Shown here piece by piece: positions 57,535-64,000 of a stretch of DNA of 64,000 bases. The first letter of the stretch is position 1. Each line of letters opens with the position of its first letter. Origin of the DNA: Aedes albopictus (Eukaryota; Arthropoda; Insecta; Diptera; Culicidae); assembly GCF_035046485.1 (NCBI RefSeq), contig NC_085138.1:276873694-276937693 (forward strand), read 5' to 3'. The notes beneath the pieces are model-generated. The model was not told the origin of the DNA, made no database searches, and saw only the letters and a list, made by a program, of their open reading frames with translations. The position numbers and the translations under genes were made by a program.

Positions 57535-58297
57535 TGTTCTGGCAGCACTGCGCGGGAGCCGGTTACCACACGGTATGCTTTGGACGATGAGGCAAAGGTA
57601 AGTGTCGGTTGACAGGTGTCAGAATGACAGAATGGAAATGACAGATGAAATGACAGGAGTAAGAGGGAAGGAAAGATGTCAACAAATTGTAAATAAAAAC
57701 AAATAGAAGAAGTAGAATTAACTGCAGATTGAGATTATATTGAATTGCAAGTGAAGAGTAGGATTGTGGTAAATGTAGCCAAGTTGAAGAGTGTTTGAGC
57801 CAGGTTTTAGTGCAAAGAATTTAACCGAGGTGACGCAATTGGTCAAAAGATTACAATTTGCAAAAGCCCGTAAGTAAAAAGGGAGTAATTGAATGAGTGA
57901 AAACAGTGGAGATGATCGATGTGCTATTTCATTGAACAGGGTCCGGTGAAGTTACAGTTGTGACTCAGCTTACGCGGACGGTTAACGTTGGACGGCGAAC
58001 AACACCCACGAACTCTATTAAGGAAGGGACAAAGTAGTACCTGTAGAATTGTAAGTAGAGTGGATTTAGTTTAAACGAAGGTATTTTAATTTGAATTGAA
58101 ATTAGGAACTGCGACAACGATATCTTGTTGGAAGGAAGGCATTAACAGGAGAGAAGCAAACTTAAAATTGTAAGTTGGACTAAATTATAGTAATTGTATA
58201 TGAATAATTAACGAAAACTGAATATTTAAATTACAGTTTGATCTGCCAAAATAAACGGCCGATTCGCAAAAATTGTTTGCCCCATTTGATCCGAACA
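57535..58297 (+). repeat. 5' LTR (763 bp)
   Basis: Starts TGTTCTGGCAG, ends CCGAACA. Identical to the 3' LTR except at 57,873. Contains several GTAAGT...AG segments (see separate entry). No convincing primer-binding site follows it: the next bases are AAATCAAAAATTTT. Confidence 0.9.
57598..58236 (+). promoter_or_regulatory. Chain of candidate mini-introns within the LTR
   Basis: GTAAGT donors at 57,598, 57,870, 58,051 and 58,170 are followed by plausible acceptors (TTAACTGCAG to 57,726; CATTGAACAG to 57,939; GAAATTAG to 58,105; TAAATTACAG to 58,236). Predicted introns: 129, 70, 55 and 67 bp, the last three in the usual size range of short insect introns. Inference only; splicing would yield a short leader that joins gag. 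Confidence 0.4.
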
Positions 58298-58329
58298 AAA
58301 TCAAAAATTTTAAAATCGGATTCTTCGAA

Positions 58330-61284
58330 ATGGCTTCCTCACCTTCCAAGTCCGAGCAATGTTTGTTCTGCTCGATGACGGAGTCGATGTCTGAGGACGT
58401 AAACTGGGTCCAATGTGGGAAATGTGAACACTGGGCACATTTTTCTTGCGCTGGTGTTGACGAAGGGGTTGTCAAAAGTGATTGGCGGTGCCCACAGTGT
58501 CTCCCAAGTAGTGCGCAGCAGCTGAAAGTTCCGGATGCAGCGGCCAAGAAGCGGAGCAAGAAGTCCGGCCAAAGAAGCGATGGAGGGTCCGACCTGGGAG
58601 CTGGCTCTGACGTGGATCCGATTGAGAAACAGTTGGAAGAGGAGCAACTCGCCAAGGAGAAGGCCTTCGCAAAGCAGATGGCGGCGCGAAAGAAGCTACT
58701 CGCTCGGCAGAAGGCGTGGAAGGAAGAGCAGCAGAAGCAAGAACAGGAGATGCGTGAGCTGGAACTCCAGGTTCAACGCGAAATGGAGGAGCAGCAGTTG
58801 GAGCACGAACAGAAGTTGCTGGACGCCCAACTGGCAGCAGAGCAAGACTTTGTGAAGAGGCGGGAAGCGATTCGGAGGCAGTTTGCGAACAGCGTTAACC
58901 GAGTAAACTCGTTGAAAGGCGAAGCTTCGGAAGACCATCCGAAGAAGAGGGTGAAGGAGTGGCTGAAGGATCAGCCAGCGGCAGTCGACAAGCCGTCGAC
59001 CGCAGATTTTCGTGGAGCGTACCCGAAAGGAGACGAATCATTTGGAGCGGGATGCTCGAAGCATGTTGGCAAGCCAAAGCCAATGTCGAAAGTGCCGGTG
59101 ATCACTGGCACAAGTGAGGACAGCGACAGTAGCAGCGACGAGTCGTTCGAAGACGTTCGTGCGGAGAGCAGCCGGCGTGCCAGTCTGCGGAGGAACAAAG
59201 TTGCTAACGGGCCGGGGCCCAGAGTTGGCCGAATTTATGGAGAGCAGGTTGACGATCGAACGGATAGTAGTCGGCGTAGCAGCTTACGGAGTAGCAGAGT
59301 TGCTGACGGGCCGGGGCCAAAAGTATTTCGAATTTCTAGGGAACAGCTTGCTGCTCGGAAAGCGGTGTCTCAACACCTTCCGACGTTCCGTGGAGAACCG
59401 GAAGTCTGGCCGCTATTCATAAGCAGTTTCGAGCATACGACGGCGGCATGCGGATTTTCAAACTTGGAAAACTTGAAGCGGTTGCAGGACTGTCTACGAG
59501 GGGACGCGTTGGAAGCAGTTAGAAGCAGACTCGTCCTTCCGGATTCGGTTCCGGACGTGATAAACGACCTGAGAAATCTTTTTGGACGACCAGAGAAGCT
59601 GCTTAAAACGTTGTTGGTTAAAGTTAGAAATGCTCCAACTCCGCGAGCAGATCGGCTAGAGACGTTCATCAGCTTCGGAATTACTGTGAAACAGTTATGT
59701 GATCATCTAGAAGCTGCAGGGATGAAGGATCACCTTAACAACCCGATGTTGGTGCAGGAATTGGTTGAGAAGTTACCTCCGAGCTACAAACTAGATTGGG
59801 TCCGATATAAGAGAGGGAAGGTGAACAGTCCGCTGAGGATGTTCACAAACTTCACAACAGAAATAGTTTCCGATGTTTCTGAGGTGACAGAATTCTCTAC
59901 ACTGTCACTGAATGAGCGCGCGCGTGGGCGAGAGATTCCAAGAAGGGAGTTTTTGCATTTGCACGATTCCGAAGAAACGTTTCGCGAAGGTCCTCAAAGT
60001 GCATTTTTCGGTCGGATCTGCTGGATATGTGGTGAAACTGATCATCTAATCAAGAACTGTGAAGAGTTCAGAAACATGAACATCGCAGAGAGACTGGAGG
60101 AAGTCGAGAGGCAGGGGCTCTGTGGAATTTGTTTGAATAAACACGCTAACGATCGCTGTTTTTCGAGAATTCAGTGTATGATACGGAACTGCCGAGGAAG
60201 CCATCATCCTCTTTTGCATCGGGTGGAAGAATCGGTGCAACTTCAGAAATCGAACTCGGATTGTGCTGTTATCTTTCGGATGGTTCCAGTAACGCTACAT
60301 GTCGGCCACCGGAGGTTCGACACCGTGGCATTCCTGGATGAAGGGTCCTCTGCTACGCTAGTAGATAATGCGGTGGCTAAGCGACTAAACGCAGAAGGAG
60401 TTCGTGAACCATTGATCGTTACATGGACGGGAAACATCAATCGATACGAAAACGAATCCAGAAGCGTTGAAATGATGGTGTCTGCAAGGGGTTCGACGGA
60501 GAAGTTTCCACTGTTTAATACACGCACAGTAACTGAGCTGCAGCTACCAAAACAGGATGTTCGATACGGGGAGGTGGTTAGGCGTTATAATCATCTCGCT
60601 GATGTGCCAGCGGAAGATTCTCTGGCTGGAGTGCCCACCATTCTTGTCGGGTTGGACAATCTCCATCTATTTGCACCGTTAGAGTCAAGGATTGGGAAGG
60701 ATAGAGAGCCGATAGCCGTGCGATCAAAATTGGGATGGACAATTTATGGACCTGAGAAGCGGAAGGTAGTTAGGAACACATACGTCAATCTACACTCTGT
60801 TCGAACCATAAGTGATCCCCGGATTAGTAAAAAGGATCCTATGGACGCTACGCAATCAGCTTCGATTACTGGACCTGAATTGGAAAAAGGAGGAAACGAT
60901 GAGGGTACAACAGAGATAAACGTAAAGCGAGTTTGCACCTACCGTAAAACAGATCGATCGGGAAGACGGAATCTTCGGGCACATAAGTTCCAGGGAATGA
61001 ACGTGGATGGAAAAAAGCGAACCAAGGAAAATACTTTAGCGGATGTTATTGAGGTCATCGCCATCAGCAGGGTTGAATTTGTATCAGGAAGCAGAAGGAG
61101 AAAGACATGGAGAATTAGGATACGAGGTCGAGAGTGTGAAACAAAGGTGTTCGGTTCGTGGAGTAGTAGAGGAAGCCATCCCATCCGGCGACGGAAGAAT
61201 CCGTCAAACGTGGCTGCGTACCAGCACTGGAGAGTACAAACGAGCGACAGTAAAGCTGGCCAGAATGGAGATGAGTTGTGGTAA
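58330..61284 (+). CDS. BEL gag-protease polyprotein with N-terminal PHD finger, pol lost
   Basis: Structural and proteolytic part of a BEL/Pao polyprotein, 984 residues to the stop at 61,284. The start is the ATG at 58,330 (MASSPSKSEQ), because the upstream in-frame ATG lies in the LTR. Domains: PHD zinc finger about 11-58 (CLFC, CGKC, HFSC, CPQC); charged coiled coil about 107-190; Ser-rich spacer with two RRXSLR-type repeats about 275-340; gag domain about 345-520 (HLPTFRGEPEVWPLF); zinc knuckles about 564-625 (CWICGETDHLIKNC, CGICLNKHANDRC); retropepsin-like protease about 655-800 with LDEGSS, where the catalytic Asp would be, ending at LGWTIYGP, the usual RT entry. The last ~150 residues are out of the ancestral frame after the deletion. 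Gag and protease themselves look intact. Confidence 0.85.
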   Translation: MASSPSKSEQCLFCSMTESMSEDVNWVQCGKCEHWAHFSCAGVDEGVVKSDWRCPQCLPSSAQQLKVPDAAAKKRSKKSGQRSDGGSDLGAGSDVDPIEKQLEEEQLAKEKAFAKQMAARKKLLARQKAWKEEQQKQEQEMRELELQVQREMEEQQLEHEQKLLDAQLAAEQDFVKRREAIRRQFANSVNRVNSLKGEASEDHPKKRVKEWLKDQPAAVDKPSTADFRGAYPKGDESFGAGCSKHVGKPKPMSKVPVITGTSEDSDSSSDESFEDVRAESSRRASLRRNKVANGPGPRVGRIYGEQVDDRTDSSRRSSLRSSRVADGPGPKVFRISREQLAARKAVSQHLPTFRGEPEVWPLFISSFEHTTAACGFSNLENLKRLQDCLRGDALEAVRSRLVLPDSVPDVINDLRNLFGRPEKLLKTLLVKVRNAPTPRADRLETFISFGITVKQLCDHLEAAGMKDHLNNPMLVQELVEKLPPSYKLDWVRYKRGKVNSPLRMFTNFTTEIVSDVSEVTEFSTLSLNERARGREIPRREFLHLHDSEETFREGPQSAFFGRICWICGETDHLIKNCEEFRNMNIAERLEEVERQGLCGICLNKHANDRCFSRIQCMIRNCRGSHHPLLHRVEESVQLQKSNSDCAVIFRMVPVTLHVGHRRFDTVAFLDEGSSATLVDNAVAKRLNAEGVREPLIVTWTGNINRYENESRSVEMMVSARGSTEKFPLFNTRTVTELQLPKQDVRYGEVVRRYNHLADVPAEDSLAGVPTILVGLDNLHLFAPLESRIGKDREPIAVRSKLGWTIYGPEKRKVVRNTYVNLHSVRTISDPRISKKDPMDATQSASITGPELEKGGNDEGTTEINVKRVCTYRKTDRSGRRNLRAHKFQGMNVDGKKRTKENTLADVIEVIAISRVEFVSGSRRRKTWRIRIRGRECETKVFGSWSSRGSHPIRRRKNPSNVAAYQHWRVQTSDSKAGQNGDELW

Positions 61285-61408
61285 CCCTGAGCCGGATGAA
61301 TCCTCCGGGGCAAAGTTACGGGCCGGGGAATGTTCTGGCAGCACTGCGCGGGAGCCGGTTACCACACGGTATGCTTTGGACGATGAGGCAAAGGTAAGTG
61401 TCGGTTGA
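61110..61408 (+). pseudogene. Integrase C-terminal remnant running into the 3' LTR
   Basis: In the +2 frame (overlapping the end of the gag frame) the sequence reads GVVEEAIPSGDGRIRQTW, then VKLARMEM, equivalent to the DGFTRVVDLRT...HKLAPL end of the other BEL element's integrase. It stays open through the purine tract into the first 78 bases of the LTR and stops at 61,406-61,408. The deletion junction with the gag-protease frame is about 61,030-61,110. Confidence 0.65.
61320..61330 (+). other. Polypurine tract before the 3' LTR
   Basis: GGGCCGGGGAA directly precedes TGTTCTGG, marking the 3' LTR start and plus-strand priming site. The two Cs make it imperfect. Confidence 0.5.
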
Positions 61409-62093
61409 CAGGTGTCAGAATGACAGAATGGAAATGACAGATGAAATGACAGGAGTAAGAGGGAAGGAAAGATGTCAACAAATTGTAAATAAAAACAAAT
61501 AGAAGAAGTAGAATTAACTGCAGATTGAGATTATATTGAATTGCAAGTGAAGAGTAGGATTGTGGTAAATGTAGCCAAGTTGAAGAGTGTTTGAGCCAGG
61601 TTTTAGTGCAAAGAATTTAACCGAGGTGACGCAATTGGTCAAAAGATTACAATTTGCAAAAGCCCGTAGGTAAAAAGGGAGTAATTGAATGAGTGAAAAC
61701 AGTGGAGATGATCGATGTGCTATTTCATTGAACAGGGTCCGGTGAAGTTACAGTTGTGACTCAGCTTACGCGGACGGTTAACGTTGGACGGCGAACAACA
61801 CCCACGAACTCTATTAAGGAAGGGACAAAGTAGTACCTGTAGAATTGTAAGTAGAGTGGATTTAGTTTAAACGAAGGTATTTTAATTTGAATTGAAATTA
61901 GGAACTGCGACAACGATATCTTGTTGGAAGGAAGGCATTAACAGGAGAGAAGCAAACTTAAAATTGTAAGTTGGACTAAATTATAGTAATTGTATATGAA
62001 TAATTAACGAAAACTGAATATTTAAATTACAGTTTGATCTGCCAAAATAAACGGCCGATTCGCAAAAATTGTTTGCCCCATTTGATCCGAACA
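61331..62093 (+). repeat. 3' LTR (763 bp)
   Basis: Same extent as the 5' LTR. The single G at 61,669 changes the second GTAAGT donor to GTAGGT. Followed by the ATCTC target duplication. Confidence 0.9.
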
Positions 62094-62098
62094 ATCTC

Positions 62099-63075
62099 AA
62101 TAGAAAAATATCGTGAGGATTATTTAAGTCATTAGAAGATGGTTTCCTCGATGAAAATGGTTATAAAAATTCTTTGTTTTTTATTTTGTTAAGTTGCATC
62201 CAGGATTTTCAAATTTGAGCATATTTAAGGGAAAATTTGGCAACACCAAGCTTTTGATATAATAATAACTGATTGGTTTAGAGCAATTGGTAAATTAGTC
62301 TAACTATTCTGCGTACATTTTTGTTAGTATACTCATACTAACTTACTTACACATACTTTATGCCCAAGACAGTCAAGAAAATTTTCATTACGAAAAGTTT
62401 CTGGACCAAGTCGTTATGTTAGTATACTTCCGGAACCGGACCTACAAATACATCACTTCGACAGCATGCCTTACCAAATTACATTTCTAATGGATTGCCA
62501 ATGAAGACAGTAAAAATCGAATCAAATGGTTGAGTGGTTGTTTGTATAAGGATTATTTGCTTCCGCTTACAGAAAATTGATGTTCCATTTGTCTTTTCGC
62601 CTTGATTTGTTCTGGCTAGTAGTGGATACTTCTGGAGCTTTCTTCACTCAACCATGGCAGCCTAATTAGGCCGCTAAAAGTTTTTCTTGATTAAATTATT
62701 GCGAAGCCAGAGCCAGAGTGCCGGCCGAGCGGGACAACGACCAGGCACTACTCGCTTCGAGAGGAATCCACAGAGAATGCTTACGAAGCAGGAACAAAAA
62801 ATTACAGCCATAAAAAATCTGCACTAATGGATGGGCTTGAATTGAATCGTCAATGGGCTGCAAACGCTCTTCCGAAAATTAATCCATTTAAAATTTATTT
62901 GTTTTTCCTGCGTCGGATCGATGGCAAATGGCAATTGGATTCGGAGAATCTATTTGATCTTGTTTGGGAGTGATCCAACTGTAGTTTGATTTATTGTTTG
63001 AAATAACTTAAAATTTGTATCAAGAGGGTGCCAAGTATTTACCAACTGATTCTTTTTTTTTTCTTTACTTCACAG
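62099..63075 (+). other. Probable host intron or upstream region
   Basis: AT-rich DNA with no coding signal. It ends with a long T/C tract and CACAG at 63,071-63,075, a strong 3' splice site for the GT49 exon. The upstream exon was not found in the window. A GC-richer stretch at 62,710-62,790 has no recognised content. Confidence 0.5.
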
Positions 63076-64000
63076 GCATGCCGACTCTGGAACCTGAGTA
63101 TAGCCAGTGTATTAGCTCTCACACTGTCTAATGTGTTTCTAACCGTACGACTACTCCACAATGGTGACTGCAGCAATCAATATAGCGCCAATGTTGAGGA
63201 CAGTGTTTCGCTGGTTCCACGAGCCCCGATCCTCACACCGGCGACTTGTCTGGAATACGTGCTGGCCGATTCGCTCACCAACAATACGGATAAGGCCGTT
63301 TTCTCAGGGCTAGATCTTCGCCTCGGGCGGTGGGATTCCCGGAGACTGTACAAATTTTTCGATTTTGCTGTGATTGGTGAAAAGTACCCGGAGCTGTCGG
63401 AACGGTTCAGTGTTTGTTTAGCCACGCAAAGCTCACTGGAGAAAATATACTCGTTAGTTCAAGTCTCTCATCATTGGTCCGGTCCTATTTCAACAGCCAT
63501 TTTTGCTGCTGGAAATGATGAACTCTATCTGCTACAAATTTACCTATCCTACTTAAGAAATTGCTTCAAAACCATTCGCGAACGAGTTAGCTTTCATCTG
63601 GCTTTGCCAAAGGATCGCGCTCCGACTCATCTCAAAAGCATCCACGTGGGTGACTTCACCAAGTTCGATTGTGCCAAACCGGAAGCGACGTTGAATGATC
63701 TGATCAAACTGCGCAAAGTGGATACCAACAAGTGGCGCATCAAGAATCCCTACCCTCAGAATCATCTGCGCAACGTCGCCCGCAAAGGGTGCCAAAGTAC
63801 GCACGTTTTCCTAACGGACGTCGACATCATTCCGAGTGTAAACTTCGCCGAACACTTGGACAAGTTTCTGAGAAAACAGCGACCGCCGCACCACCCGACG
63901 GCGTATGTGGTGCCGACGTACGAGCTGGACGAGCGGGTTCGGTTTCCTCGCAACAAGACTGATCTGATACGATTGGCCAACAAAGGCCTAGCACGACCGT
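63076..64000 (+). CDS. GT49-family glycosyltransferase (beta-1,4-glucuronyltransferase 1-like), partial exon
   Basis: Type II Golgi membrane enzyme expected to transfer a sugar from a UDP-sugar; the human relative B4GAT1 adds glucuronic acid during alpha-dystroglycan O-mannosyl glycan synthesis, but insects have several paralogues so the substrate here is open. The frame from 63,076 is uninterrupted for 308 codons to the window end. A hydrophobic signal-anchor (about residues 3-26, SIASVLALTLSNVFL) is followed by a stem and the catalytic domain: LATQSSLEKIY (about 118-128), PYPQNHLRNVARKGC, the metal-binding DVD of LTDVDIIPS (residues 248-250) and PTYELDERVRFP, all typical of GT49. There is no ATG in this frame, so the start codon must lie in an upstream exon; the CACAG acceptor and T-tract support that. 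The 3' part is outside the window. This is the only convincing host gene. Confidence 0.85.

Larger units (their letters stand above)
57535..62093 (+). mobile_element. Young BEL/Pao element with internally deleted pol
   Basis: Complete LTR-to-LTR structure, 4,559 bp, flanked by the 5-bp duplication ATCTC (57,530-57,534 and 62,094-62,098). The two LTRs are 763 bp each and I find one difference (A at 57,873, G at 61,669), so insertion is recent. The interior encodes gag and protease, then jumps from the very start of RT to the C-terminus of integrase; RT, RNase H and the integrase core are missing. It could move only with enzymes supplied by an intact relative. It sits in the degenerate edge of the minisatellite. 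Confidence 0.9.

Noticed and set aside
58273..58329. Upstream ATG (58,273) as the gag start
   Set aside because: It lies inside the 5' LTR, so its codons are LTR sequence; the ATG at 58,330 opens directly before the PHD finger and fits related gag proteins.

Overview
The window looks like repeat-rich nuclear DNA of a culicine mosquito, most likely Aedes. The evidence is a Feilai-type tRNA SINE at 36.2-36.4 kb, BEL/Pao retroelements with a PHD-finger gag, R1- and LOA-like LINE pieces, many MITEs, and one host gene exon with a polypyrimidine tract and AG acceptor. Family names rest on recognition of motifs and termini; no database was searched. Species is not resolved.

Layout. 1-2.9 kb: broken 3' half of a BEL/Pao element (RT end, RNase H, integrase) with its 3' LTR. 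3-30 kb: no recognisable host gene; a mosaic of MITEs, tRNA-derived SINE-like copies with different hexamer tails, a 2.35-kb palindromic piggyBac-type element (7.2-9.6 kb), foldback sequences, a ~155-bp degenerate tandem array (18.7-19.9 kb), a short Helitron (26.9 kb) and a decayed LINE (27.8-29.1 kb). 30.4-42.4 kb: four-level nest. An old LINE is split by a minus-strand R1-type LINE with a 14-bp target duplication. That LINE's ORF1 is split by a 6.16-kb hAT-type element with an 8-bp target duplication. The hAT-type element is almost wholly a 24-bp minisatellite laid out as a giant inverted repeat, and one arm carries a Feilai SINE. 42.6-49.5 kb: MITEs, a foldback pair with arms of about 0.5-0.8 kb, and a decayed second copy of the R1-type LINE 3' end. 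49.7-57.4 kb: 23-bp minisatellite (about 300 units) with higher-order structure and two near-identical 392-bp hAT MITEs.

57.5-62.1 kb: young BEL element with 763-bp LTRs differing at one base, a 5-bp target duplication, and gag plus protease, but pol deleted from the start of RT to the integrase C-terminus. Each LTR holds a chain of short intron-like segments. 62.1-63.08 kb is probably host intron. 63,076-64,000 is an exon of a GT49 (beta-1,4-glucuronyltransferase 1-like) type II Golgi enzyme that runs off the window. It has no in-frame ATG, so start-codon-based ORF calling misses it.

The genes do not form a pathway. Apart from the GT49 exon, the coding potential is transposon-derived and most of it is broken. 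The large open frames at 35-41 kb and 49.5-57.2 kb are by-products of minisatellites whose units contain no stop codon.
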